Program-made: the position numbers and the translations under genes
Notes under the pieces: model-generated
Databases searched by the model: none
Seen by the model: the letters and a program-made list of their open reading frames with translations, nothing else
Told to the model about the DNA's origin: nothing
Source of the DNA: CAYLWN01 sp964387625
GTDB lineage: Bacteria; Patescibacteriota; Microgenomatia; UBA10105
Length of the DNA: 30,783 nucleotides
Assembly: GCA_964387625.1 (NCBI GenBank)
Contig: CAYLWN010000010.1
Span: 1 to 30,783, forward strand
Direction: 5' to 3'
In this document: positions 15,275 to 23,586 of the stretch, one piece after another
How positions within the stretch are numbered: the first letter of the stretch is position 1
How the letters are laid out: the number at the start of each line of letters is the position of its first letter

Positions 15275-16681
15275 ATGAAAAATTTTACTTTTTCAAATTA
15301 TATTTCTCCTTTTTCTTGGCGATATGGATCAAAAAAAATGCGTTATATTTTCAGCGAAGAAAATAAATATCGGTTATGGAGAAAAATTTGGGTAGCTTTA
15401 GCTAGGTCAGAACATAAAGCTGGTATTATAACAGACAAGGAACTTAAAGATTTAGAAAAAAATGAAACTAATATTGATTTTGAAAGAATATTAGAAATTG
15501 AAAAAGACACTAAACACGATGTAGTTGCAGCAATATCTGAATTTTCTGAAAAAGCCAAAATCGGCGGAGGCAAAATACATCTTGGAGCAACCAGTATGGA
15601 CATTGTAGATAATTCTGATGCGATAAAAATTAAAGAAGCATTAATAATTATTGATGAAAATCTAAAAAAATTAATTTTAAAATTTTCTGACCAAATTAAA
15701 AAATACGCTGATTTTCCTTGTATCGGTTATACCCATCTTCAGCCTGCTGAACCTACAACTGTTGGATATAGGCTTGCTTTTTATGCTCAGAATTTACTAA
15801 CTGATTGGTTAACTCTTAAATTTATAAAAAAAACTTATAAAGCTAAAGGTATGAAAGGTGCTGTGGGAACAAGAGCCAGTTATACAGCACTTTTGAAAGG
15901 TACTAAAGTTAAAGCTGAAGAGTTAGATGGAATGGTTATGAAAAATTTAGATCTGGAGAGTGATTTAATTACTACCCAAGTTTATTCACGGAAATATGAT
16001 TATTTAGTTTTAACATTGCTGGCAAGTATTGCTTCATCAATTTCAAAATTTGCTGCTGATTTACGGATACTTCAATCTCCTGCAATCGGTGAATGGAGCG
16101 AGTCTTTTGGAAAAAAACAGGTGGGATCATCAGCTATGCCGTTTAAGAAAAATCCCGTAAACTGTGAAAAGATCTGTTCACTAGGAAGATTTGTCCAGCA
16201 ATTACCACCAGTCGCTTTAGAAAATGCAACGCTTTCCTATTTAGAACGAACACTTGATGACAGTGCAAATAAACGGATTATTATGGCCGAAAGTTTCATT
16301 GCAGTTGATGAAATTTTATTGATTGCCCAAAAAATAATTTCAGATATTGTGATTAATGAAAAAAGAATTTCATACAATTTAAATATTTATGCGCCGTTTG
16401 CAGCAACAGAAACATTATTATTGGAAGCTGTCAAAAGGGGAGCTAATCGTCAGGAAATACATGAAGTTTTACGCAATATTTCCATGATCGCCTGGAGCGC
16501 AATTCAAGAAGGCAAATTCAATCCGATAGCAGAATTGATGATTAACAATAACGATATAAAAAAATATCTTAAAAAAAATGAAATTCATAAATTGCTTGAT
16601 GTCAAAAATCACATTGGTGATGCTCCTGAAAGAGCAAAACAATTGGTTAAAATCATTAAAAAGAAAATAAATGAAAAATAG
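15275..16681 (+). CDS. purB: Adenylosuccinate lyase
   Basis: Fumarase/aspartase-superfamily lyase acting twice: SAICAR to AICAR, and adenylosuccinate to AMP. Seen: YISPFSWRYGS at the N-terminus, HLGATSMDIVDNSD, IGYTHLQPAEPTTVGYR with the catalytic-region His, and the family signature GSSAMPFKKNPVNCEKI. The frame extends upstream to a TTG at 15248 that would overlap purA. I prefer the ATG at 15275, which gives 468 residues and starts at the expected N-terminus. It overlaps purK by 11 bases. Confidence 0.94.
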   Translation: MKNFTFSNYISPFSWRYGSKKMRYIFSEENKYRLWRKIWVALARSEHKAGIITDKELKDLEKNETNIDFERILEIEKDTKHDVVAAISEFSEKAKIGGGKIHLGATSMDIVDNSDAIKIKEALIIIDENLKKLILKFSDQIKKYADFPCIGYTHLQPAEPTTVGYRLAFYAQNLLTDWLTLKFIKKTYKAKGMKGAVGTRASYTALLKGTKVKAEELDGMVMKNLDLESDLITTQVYSRKYDYLVLTLLASIASSISKFAADLRILQSPAIGEWSESFGKKQVGSSAMPFKKNPVNCEKICSLGRFVQQLPPVALENATLSYLERTLDDSANKRIIMAESFIAVDEILLIAQKIISDIVINEKRISYNLNIYAPFAATETLLLEAVKRGANRQEIHEVLRNISMIAWSAIQEGKFNPIAELMINNNDIKKYLKKNEIHKLLDVKNHIGDAPERAKQLVKIIKKKINEK

Positions 16682-17801
16682 AATTGGTATTATAGGCGGC
16701 GGACAGTTAGGCAGAATGATGACACAAGAAGCTAAAAAAATGGGATTCTATGTCACTATTCTTGATCCAACCCCCAATAGTCCTGCTGGTCAAGTAGCCG
16801 ATCAGCAAGTCATTGCAGATTATAACGATGAAGAGGCGATTATTAAAGTTAGTAAGCAATCCGATTATTTAACTTTCGAAATAGAGAATACTAATGGTCA
16901 ATTCTTGGATCAACTGGAAAAAAAAGTTTCCTGTAAAATTAATCCTTCAGGTAAATCCTGGCGTTTATTTCAAGATAAACTGAAACAGAAACAATTGTTT
17001 ACCAAAGTAAAAATCCCAACCCCAAAATTTTTACCAATTGAAAATATTCAAGATTTAAAAAAGGCAATTAATAAATTAAAATATCCAGTTTTGTTAAAAG
17101 CTAGGTTTGATGCATATGATGGTCGAGGTAATGCGCTTATTAAAACAGAAAATGATATTGACAAAGCTTGGGAAAAATTAAAAGGAAAAAAACTTTATGT
17201 TGAAGAATATATTTCATTTGATAAAGAATTAGCAGTAATGGTTGCTCGGAGTACGACTGGAAATATTGTGCATTATCCTGTAGTTGAAACCATGCAAAAA
17301 AATAATATTTGTCATTATGTCATAGCCCCGGCTAAAATTTCTCCATTGGCAAAAAAGAGAACTGTTAACTTGGCTATTAAGATAGTGAAACTGTTAAAAG
17401 GATCCGGTGTTTTTGGAATTGAAATGTTTAAAACCGGAGATGATCAAATACTTATTAATGAAATTGCTCCCCGAGTGCATAATAGTGGACACTATACTAT
17501 TGAAGGTTGTATAACAAATCAATTTGATCAACATATTCGTGCTATCACTGGATTGCCTCTTGGAAAAACTGATATGATAATTCCTTCAATTGTTATGTTA
17601 AATATTTTAGGAAGACGATTAGGTGAAGCAAATTTAACAGGTCTTGAAAAAGCTTTGTCTCTTCCAAATACTGCTGTTCATATTTATGGAAAAAAAGAAA
17701 CTAAACCTGAAAGAAAAATGGGTCATATAACAGTGATTGGAAAAAATTTGAATCAATTATTAAAAACAGCCAATCAGGCCAGAAAATATATTAATATTTA
17801 A
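16671..17801 (+). CDS. purK: N5-carboxyaminoimidazole ribonucleotide synthase
   Basis: ATP-grasp enzyme that carboxylates AIR with bicarbonate to N5-CAIR. Seen: GIIGGGQLGRMM at the N-terminus, ILDPTPNSPAGQVADQ, LKARFDAYDGRGN in the ATP-grasp domain, YVEEYISFDKELAVMVAR, and the signature NEIAPRVHNSGHYT followed by NQFDQHIRAI. The 376 residues are normal length. The start lies inside the last codons of purB, suggesting coupled translation. It is followed by its partner purE, as is usual for the PurK/PurE bacterial route. Confidence 0.95.
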   Translation: MKNRIGIIGGGQLGRMMTQEAKKMGFYVTILDPTPNSPAGQVADQQVIADYNDEEAIIKVSKQSDYLTFEIENTNGQFLDQLEKKVSCKINPSGKSWRLFQDKLKQKQLFTKVKIPTPKFLPIENIQDLKKAINKLKYPVLLKARFDAYDGRGNALIKTENDIDKAWEKLKGKKLYVEEYISFDKELAVMVARSTTGNIVHYPVVETMQKNNICHYVIAPAKISPLAKKRTVNLAIKIVKLLKGSGVFGIEMFKTGDDQILINEIAPRVHNSGHYTIEGCITNQFDQHIRAITGLPLGKTDMIIPSIVMLNILGRRLGEANLTGLEKALSLPNTAVHIYGKKETKPERKMGHITVIGKNLNQLLKTANQARKYINI

Positions 17802-17808
17802 ATAAATT

Positions 17809-18336
17809 ATGACTAAACCTCTTATCAGTATCATTATGGGGTCAGATTCTGATTTACCCATAATGCAGGAAGCAGTTCAAACCCTTGAACAATTTGGATT
17901 ATTATATGAAATTAATATTGTTTCAGCACACCGTACTCCTAACTGGATGTTTACATATGCAAAAAATGCCCACAAAAACGGATTGAAAGTAATTATTGCG
18001 GGAGCCGGCGGGAGTGCTCATTTGCCGGGTATGGTTGCTGCAATTACTTCTTTACCTGTAATAGGTGTTCCTATTAAGACAAAAAGTTTGGATGGTTTAG
18101 ATTCTCTTTTATCAATTGTCCAAATGCCTCCAGGAATTCCTGTGGCAACAGTTGCTATAAATGGCGCCAAAAATGCCGCTCTTCTGGCTTTGAAAATAAT
18201 TGGCCTTAATGATAAAAAAATAGAGAAGAAAATTATAGACTTCAGTGGTAATTTAAAAAAAACGGTTATTGCAAAAAATAAAAAACTTAATCAATTTGGT
18301 ATAAAAAAATATTTGAAGATTTTCAAGAAAATATGA
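17809..18336 (+). CDS. purE: N5-carboxyaminoimidazole ribonucleotide mutase (class I PurE)
   Basis: Moves the carboxyl group of N5-CAIR to give CAIR. Seen: IIMGSDSDLPIM, VSAHRTPNWM, GAGGSAHLPGMVAA and SLLSIVQMPPGIPVATVAI, all class I PurE motifs. The core ends near residue 135, and a lysine-rich tail makes 175 residues. Its presence with purK shows the two-step bicarbonate route rather than the animal-type PurE. Its stop overlaps the purC start as ATGA. Confidence 0.95.
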   Translation: MTKPLISIIMGSDSDLPIMQEAVQTLEQFGLLYEINIVSAHRTPNWMFTYAKNAHKNGLKVIIAGAGGSAHLPGMVAAITSLPVIGVPIKTKSLDGLDSLLSIVQMPPGIPVATVAINGAKNAALLALKIIGLNDKKIEKKIIDFSGNLKKTVIAKNKKLNQFGIKKYLKIFKKI

Positions 18337-19292
18337 TTCAATCAAAAACGATAACAAATGTGTTACCTAAAGTTTTAAAAACTATTAATATTATCGGTTT
18401 GGGGAAAAAATATCAGGGTAAAGTCCGGGATTATTATATTAAAGATAATCAAAGAATTTTAATTACCACAGATAGACAATCAGCTTTTGATGTGATTTTA
18501 GGACATATTCCATTTAAAGGATCTGTATTAAATTTGCTGTCAGAGTTTTGGTTTAAAAAAACCCAAAAAATTGTTCCTAATCATATGATTTCTGTTTTTC
18601 ACCCAAACGTGATGATTGCCAAAAATTGCGAGCCGATTCCGATAGAAATGGTAGTCAGAGGTTATATTTCCGGAGTCACCAAAACTTCTATCTGGTATTC
18701 ATATAAAAAAGGCGACAGGATTATCTATGGAGTTAAATTTCCGGATGGTTTACGAAAAAATCAAAAATTACCACATCCAGTGATTACTCCAACAACTCAT
18801 GGAGGCGGCAGTCATGGTCATGATGAAAGATTAACCAAGCAAGAAATAATTAAGAAAAAAATTGTTTCTAGAAAATTATATTCACAAATGGAAAAAACGG
18901 CATATAAACTTTTTGAATATGGAAGCAATTTATGTAAAAAAAGAGGCCTAATTTTAGTGGATACTAAATATGAATTCGGATTATACAATGGAAAATTAAC
19001 CTTAATTGATGAAATCCATACTCCTGATTCTTCGCGTTTTTGGATATCGAAAACTTATTCAGAACGGTTTAGAAAAGGTCTGGAACCGGAAAATTTTGAT
19101 AAGGAATTTTTGCGACTTTGGTATGTAAATCATGGGTATAGCGGTGATGGAAAACCGCCAAAAATGACCAAAGATTTAATTGTTGCAATATCTCAAAGAT
19201 ATATAAAAGTTTATGAAAATATCACTGGCAGAAAATTCACTGCTTATAAATATCCAATTGAAAAGCAAATTATCAATTCTATAAATTCATGA
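18333..19292 (+). CDS. purC: SAICAR synthetase
   Basis: ATP-dependent joining of CAIR and aspartate to SAICAR. Seen: KYQGKVRDYY, ILITTDRQSAFDVILGHIPF (nucleotide/substrate region), CEPIPIEMVVRGYISG, and IDEIHTPDSSRFW near the C-terminal part. At 319 residues it belongs to the longer form (about 300, yeast-like) rather than the 240-residue short bacterial form. ATGA overlaps occur at both ends (with purE and purM), indicating tight translational coupling. Its product goes to PurB. Confidence 0.94.
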   Translation: MIQSKTITNVLPKVLKTINIIGLGKKYQGKVRDYYIKDNQRILITTDRQSAFDVILGHIPFKGSVLNLLSEFWFKKTQKIVPNHMISVFHPNVMIAKNCEPIPIEMVVRGYISGVTKTSIWYSYKKGDRIIYGVKFPDGLRKNQKLPHPVITPTTHGGGSHGHDERLTKQEIIKKKIVSRKLYSQMEKTAYKLFEYGSNLCKKRGLILVDTKYEFGLYNGKLTLIDEIHTPDSSRFWISKTYSERFRKGLEPENFDKEFLRLWYVNHGYSGDGKPPKMTKDLIVAISQRYIKVYENITGRKFTAYKYPIEKQIINSINS

Positions 19293-20395
19293 CAGTTCAT
19301 AAAATCACTTATTCCAGATCCGGTGTTAATTACGATACTTTAGATCCGATTAAAAAAATGGCACAAAATGCTGGCAACAGTACTTCAAAAAATTTGTTAC
19401 CTCATGGATTTTCAGAAATATCTGCTTCTCGGGGTGAATCAGCTTATGTTTGGAAACAAAATAATCATTATATGGCTTCAGTGATAGAAGGATTGGGTAC
19501 CAAAAATTTAGTAGCTGATGCTATGAGTAAAATTACCGGTGAGTCTTATTATGATGTCATTGGTCACGATACAGTAGCAGCAATCATAAATGATCTGATA
19601 ACAGTTGGTGCGATTCCATTGGTAATTCATGCATATTGGGCAGTTGGAAATAGCAGTTTCTTTAAAGATTTACCAAGAATGAAAGATCTGATTAAAGGTT
19701 GGAAATCTGCCTGCAACATATCAGGAGTTTCCTGGGGAGGAGGAGAAACTCCCACTTACTCGGGCATTATTGCAGCAAATACTATTGATTTGGGAGGATC
19801 AGCAGTTGGAATAATTAAACATAAAAAAACATTGATTACTGATAAAAAATTACAATCCGGAGATAAAATAATCTTACTTAAAAGTACTGGTATAAATGTA
19901 AATGGATTATCTCTGGCCCGAAAAGTTGCAGATAAAATTCCTAAGCATTATGCAGCTAAATTATCAAATGGAAAAATGTATGGAGAAGTGTTACTTACAA
20001 AAACAAATATTTATGCAAAATTGATTCAGGATATTCAAAAAGCAAATATTGATATTCATTATATTTCCAATATTACCGGTCATGGTTTTAGAAAAATTAT
20101 GCGGGCGCGTCCTGATTTTACTTATGTTTTGGAAAAAATATTTGAACCGCAGGAAATATTTTTATTCATCCAAAAACATGCAGAGTTAACTGATAAGGAA
20201 ATGTATGGAACTTTCAATATGGGCATGGATTATGCTTTATTTATTTCGTTAAAAGATGTTCGTAAAACTCAAAGAATTATTAAACTGTTGGGATTTGAAA
20301 GTATAGAAGCTGGTTATGTTAAAAGAGGTAAAAAACAAGTGGTGATCAAACCAAAAAACATTATATTTAAGTCCAACTCTCTTAATTTACGCTGA
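19289..20395 (+). CDS. purM: Phosphoribosylformylglycinamidine cyclo-ligase (AIR synthetase), divergent
   Basis: Closes FGAM to AIR with ATP. Seen: YSRSGVNYDTLDPIKKMA at the N-terminus, EGLGTKN in the nucleotide-binding region (family norm DGVGTK), IGHDTVAAIINDLITVGAIP, GVSWGGGETPTYSG (norm GGETAEMP), LGGSAVGI and ISNITGHGF. The overall layout and position in the operon support PurM, but these substitutions put it in a divergent clade. The 368 residues are slightly longer than usual (about 345). It is the last gene of the purine operon; no terminator is seen in the short gap before the next gene, which appears to have its own promoter. Confidence 0.88.
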   Translation: MTVHKITYSRSGVNYDTLDPIKKMAQNAGNSTSKNLLPHGFSEISASRGESAYVWKQNNHYMASVIEGLGTKNLVADAMSKITGESYYDVIGHDTVAAIINDLITVGAIPLVIHAYWAVGNSSFFKDLPRMKDLIKGWKSACNISGVSWGGGETPTYSGIIAANTIDLGGSAVGIIKHKKTLITDKKLQSGDKIILLKSTGINVNGLSLARKVADKIPKHYAAKLSNGKMYGEVLLTKTNIYAKLIQDIQKANIDIHYISNITGHGFRKIMRARPDFTYVLEKIFEPQEIFLFIQKHAELTDKEMYGTFNMGMDYALFISLKDVRKTQRIIKLLGFESIEAGYVKRGKKQVVIKPKNIIFKSNSLNLR

Positions 20396-20401
20396 TTGAT
20401 A

Positions 20402-20407
20402 TATAAT
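20402..20407 (+). promoter_or_regulatory. Probable -10 box of the flavocytochrome gene
   Basis: TATAAT lies 24 bases before the ATG at 20432, in the short gap after purM. No clear -35 hexamer is seen, so the call is weak. Confidence 0.35.
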
Positions 20408-20431
20408 TAATTTAATAATTTCCATTAATTT

Positions 20432-21727
20432 ATGAAACAGAAATTGGGTATTTGGATGGTTTTCTCACTTTGTCTGATTCCCATAGTTTTATGGATAATG
20501 ATGGTACCGTTAAACATTAGATTTGCAAATCTAAATGCTGCAACCCGTAGCTTAGGACAATTAATGGGTCTAATGGGTATAACTTTATTTTCCATTAATA
20601 TTATTTTAAGCTCCCGTTGGAAATTTTTAGAGGATTTATTTAACGGTCAAAACCAAGTTTATAAATATCATCATCTAATTGGTGGAATCACATTAATTCT
20701 GCTTTTATCACATCCATTACTTTTATCAATTACATATTTAAACATCTCTGCAGATTTGACTCTTAAATTTTTGCTTGGCCAAACTCAAAATGGAGTTTTT
20801 TGGGGAGATTATGCTTTAGGTCTTTTAATACTATTATTGATCCTGACTTTTTTTCTAAGACCTGTATATCATTTATGGAAAACCACTCATCAGTTTTTGA
20901 CACTGGCATTTTTTTTAGCATTTTTACATATCATAAATATATCCAGTGATATTTCCCAAAATACTATTTTAAGATTTTACATCTTATTATTAATATCCTG
21001 TGCATTTTTAAGTTCTATTTATAGAACTTTTTTCCCTAACTTATTAGTTAAACATTATAAATATGTACTGGATAAAATAAAAAAGTTAACCCCAGATATT
21101 ATCGAACTGACTTTGTCTCCATTACAGCAAAATATGAAATATCTTCCCGGTCAGTTTGTATTTATATCAATAGATGATAAAACATTTAGTCACGAAGAAC
21201 ATCCATTTTCTATTACATCACATCCGCAAAGTACAGAGCTTAAACTGGTTATAAAAGATTTAGGAGATTATACACAAAAACTATTCAGCATAAAATCAGG
21301 ATCTAAAGTCAATATAGAAGGTTCCTTTGGTAAATTTACTTATTATTTATATCCCAATAAAAATCAAATTTGGATTGCCGGAGGAATAGGTATTACACCA
21401 TTTGTGAGCATGCTGAAAGATTTAAATAATTACCCTGAATACAAAATTAAATTATATTACAGTATAAGAAACAAAGATGATGTAATTTATGGGGAATTTT
21501 TAAATCAATTTGCCAAGAATTTACCAAATTTTAAATTTATTCCTCATATATCTTCCGATCAGGGTAGGTTGAATATTCAAGTGTTAAAAAACGATTTGCA
21601 TTCTTTAGATAATTATGATTATTTTATTTGCGGTCCTAAAAAAATGATGGATGATTTGCGATCTCAATTAATTTCAGAAAAAATAAAATCTCAAAATATT
21701 CATATGGAAGATTTTGAGTTATCTTAG
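20432..21727 (+). CDS. Ferric reductase/NADPH oxidase-like membrane flavocytochrome
   Basis: Predicted membrane oxidoreductase passing electrons from NAD(P)H through FAD and haem across the membrane. The N-terminal half has about six hydrophobic segments. Candidate haem ligands are His80/His81 with His94 in one helix and His153 with His166 in another, the spacing expected for stacked b haems of the ferric reductase-like domain. The soluble C-terminal half has the FAD motif HPFSITS (257-263), the NAD(P)-binding GGIGITPF (317-324) and CGPKKMM near 405. The electron acceptor is not evident: ferric iron, oxygen or the neighbouring cytochrome b5 are possible. It is followed by the cytochrome b5 gene 18 bases downstream. 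Confidence 0.88.
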   Translation: MKQKLGIWMVFSLCLIPIVLWIMMVPLNIRFANLNAATRSLGQLMGLMGITLFSINIILSSRWKFLEDLFNGQNQVYKYHHLIGGITLILLLSHPLLLSITYLNISADLTLKFLLGQTQNGVFWGDYALGLLILLLILTFFLRPVYHLWKTTHQFLTLAFFLAFLHIINISSDISQNTILRFYILLLISCAFLSSIYRTFFPNLLVKHYKYVLDKIKKLTPDIIELTLSPLQQNMKYLPGQFVFISIDDKTFSHEEHPFSITSHPQSTELKLVIKDLGDYTQKLFSIKSGSKVNIEGSFGKFTYYLYPNKNQIWIAGGIGITPFVSMLKDLNNYPEYKIKLYYSIRNKDDVIYGEFLNQFAKNLPNFKFIPHISSDQGRLNIQVLKNDLHSLDNYDYFICGPKKMMDDLRSQLISEKIKSQNIHMEDFELS

Positions 21728-21741
21728 AGTCTTTATATACT
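21714..21741 (+). promoter_or_regulatory. Promoter for a leaderless cytochrome b5 mRNA
   Basis: TTGAGT (21714-21719), 16-base spacer, TATACT (21736-21741). The -10 box ends four bases before the ATG at 21746, so transcription would start essentially at the start codon. Confidence 0.45.
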
Positions 21742-21745
21742 ATAT

Positions 21746-22216
21746 ATGAAGTTAAAAATTGCAGTTGGAATTAGTTTAATCATATTTTGGACGTTTATTG
21801 TGGTTATTGTAACCCTTGCATTATCAAGAAATAATCAAAATCAAGTTTCCTCTGTTTCAGTTAATAATTTAAAATCTAATGAACTAATAAAGTTAACTTC
21901 AGAGGAAATTGCCAAACATGATAACAGTAATAGTAGTTGGTTGATTATTGAGGGTAAGGTTTATGATGTGACACAAAGTTTGTCTTCTCATCCCGGAGGA
22001 GCAAATGGTATTTTACCTTATTGTGGCCGTGATGGAACTCAAGCTTTTACAACCAAAAATAAAACCCGACCACAAAATCATTCAGATACTGCCAAATCAC
22101 TTTTAGTAAAAGAAATTTTAGGTAGTTTAAATGAAACTATAAATCCGTCAAAAATTTTAAATGTAGTAAATAATTCCCAAACGCAGAGACAATTTGAGGA
22201 TTATGAAGATGATTAA
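21746..22216 (+). CDS. Membrane-anchored cytochrome b5-domain protein
   Basis: A 156-residue protein with one N-terminal membrane segment (about residues 5-27), a short linker, and a cytochrome b5 haem/steroid-binding domain (about 47-130). Haem ligands are His82 in the SHPGG motif and His112 in NHSDTA, both present with normal context. The domain probably faces outwards. Cytochrome b5 domains are small electron carriers; placed directly after a ferric reductase-like flavocytochrome, this one is a natural electron partner. That pairing is inference from gene order. Confidence 0.88.
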   Translation: MKLKIAVGISLIIFWTFIVVIVTLALSRNNQNQVSSVSVNNLKSNELIKLTSEEIAKHDNSNSSWLIIEGKVYDVTQSLSSHPGGANGILPYCGRDGTQAFTTKNKTRPQNHSDTAKSLLVKEILGSLNETINPSKILNVVNNSQTQRQFEDYEDD

Positions 22217-22234
22217 TTTTTAGTTTTTTACGAC

Positions 22235-22263
22235 TTGAATTATTTGTTTAACTAATTTATAGT
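22235..22263 (+). promoter_or_regulatory. Promoter for a leaderless Ig-like protein mRNA
   Basis: TTGAAT (22235-22240), 17-base spacer, TATAGT (22258-22263). The ATG is at 22272, eight bases after the -10 box, so the expected start site falls within about two bases of the ATG. Confidence 0.5.
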
Positions 22264-22271
22264 AATTAAAT

Positions 22272-22745
22272 ATGGATAATAATCAACCTCAACCGACAAT
22301 AATTGCTCCACAAGAAGTAACTGTTGCAAATCAACCGACTAATAAAAACTCAAAAAGACTAATTATATTTATTATAATAGCATTGATGATAAGTCTTGGT
22401 GTATCTTTATTTATTTGGCTTTATCCATTTAATAAAAATATGGTACAAGACCAACAGTCGCTAGAATTAATTAATCAAAAATTGACACTAGATTTAATAA
22501 ATCCTAAAGATGGTGAATTAGCTGTTAATGATGAAATCTTGATTACAGGTAAAACTTTACCAGGTGCTACGGTAGCAGTTTTTGACGAAATTGACGAAGC
22601 TACGGTCGTAAGTAATCAGGATGGTAGTTTTGAGACCACGCTTAAATTAACAATGGGAATAAATTCTATTACAGTTACTTCCTATACCGATGACGGTGAA
22701 GAGAAAAGTATAACATTAGATATAGTTTATGATGCCGAATCTTAA
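22272..22745 (+). CDS. Membrane-anchored protein with Ig-like domain, unknown function
   Basis: The 157 residues comprise a polar Pro/Gln/Asn-rich cytoplasmic start, one membrane segment (about residues 30-50: LIIFIIIALMISLGVSLFIW), and an extracytoplasmic domain (about 68-155). That domain looks like a bacterial Ig-like or glucodextranase-B-type beta-sandwich (NPKDGELAVNDEILITGKT, PGATVAVFDE, QDGSFETTLKL, GINSITVTSY). Such domains usually present or space other modules at the surface. No catalytic motif is seen. The following gene overlaps or abuts its 3' end, so the two are probably expressed together. Confidence 0.72.
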   Translation: MDNNQPQPTIIAPQEVTVANQPTNKNSKRLIIFIIIALMISLGVSLFIWLYPFNKNMVQDQQSLELINQKLTLDLINPKDGELAVNDEILITGKTLPGATVAVFDEIDEATVVSNQDGSFETTLKLTMGINSITVTSYTDDGEEKSITLDIVYDAES

Positions 22746-22749
22746 AAAT

Positions 22750-23577
22750 ATGCAAAAATTTATAAAAATAAGCATAACAATTCTAACTTTTTTATTAATT
22801 ATAAACATTGTCAATAAAGTGGTGCATGGAAAAACCGAGACTGCTCCTGGACAAAATAAAGTTCAAGAAAAATCTACAAAAAGAGTATTTATTGGATCAT
22901 TAGAAAATATTGGCACATCCTCAATTACTATTGGAGATAAAAAGGAAAATAAAAAAACTGAAGCTGAGATTGATGAGAATACAAAAATTTTTGGACAAGA
23001 TAAAAAAGAACTTAAAATAGGTACACTTAAATTAAAAGAATTAATTGCATTAATCAGTACTGATAGTGGAAACATGTCAAGTAGCGGTGCTAAATTGAAA
23101 ATTCAAAAAGTATTTGTTAAACAAGCATCTGAATCAGCACAATCAAAAAGAAAAGCCGTACAAGGAGTAATAATAGATATCAGTGGTAATACTATTACTG
23201 TTGCTCATCAAATTCAAAGAGAACGCACATATACTGTATTGATAACCAGTGAGACATATATTCAAACAAAATCCAGTGAGTCATCAAATAGCGCCACATT
23301 ATCCGCATCTGGATCAGCAAGCGTCAATTTAACCAGTTTACAAGTTGGACAAAGGATTGTTGCAGTAGGGGATCTTAATGAGACAGGCGGAATTATTGCT
23401 AAAAGAATACATATTATTCCTGGAAAAGCCAGTGGAATTTTCAAGAAGCTTCCAGTATCTACTCCCAGCGCATCTTTAATCGCTTCACCTTCAGCAGTAG
23501 CTACAGTTTCAGCGTCAGTATTACCCAGTTTTGCACCTTCTCCATCAGTTGTCGTTACAGCCACACCTGGTTTATAA
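22750..23577 (+). CDS. Secreted DUF5666-like beta-rich protein with Ser/Pro/Ala tail
   Basis: The N-terminus MQKFIKISITILTFLLIINIV is a signal peptide or membrane anchor. Two related beta-rich segments follow (VFIGSLENIGTSSITIG, and AVQGVIIDISGNTITVAHQ with SLQVGQRIVAVGDLNETGGIIAKRI), resembling DUF5666 OB-like repeats. The C-terminal 45 residues are low complexity, rich in Ser, Pro, Ala, Thr and Val, likely a wall-spanning or flexible tail. I choose the ATG at 22750 (five bases after the upstream stop); ATGs at 22729 and 22732 overlap the previous gene. Function unknown. It ends nine bases from the convergent dinB. Confidence 0.68.
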   Translation: MQKFIKISITILTFLLIINIVNKVVHGKTETAPGQNKVQEKSTKRVFIGSLENIGTSSITIGDKKENKKTEAEIDENTKIFGQDKKELKIGTLKLKELIALISTDSGNMSSSGAKLKIQKVFVKQASESAQSKRKAVQGVIIDISGNTITVAHQIQRERTYTVLITSETYIQTKSSESSNSATLSASGSASVNLTSLQVGQRIVAVGDLNETGGIIAKRIHIIPGKASGIFKKLPVSTPSASLIASPSAVATVSASVLPSFAPSPSVVVTATPGL

Positions 23578-23586
23578 ATTTCTTTC

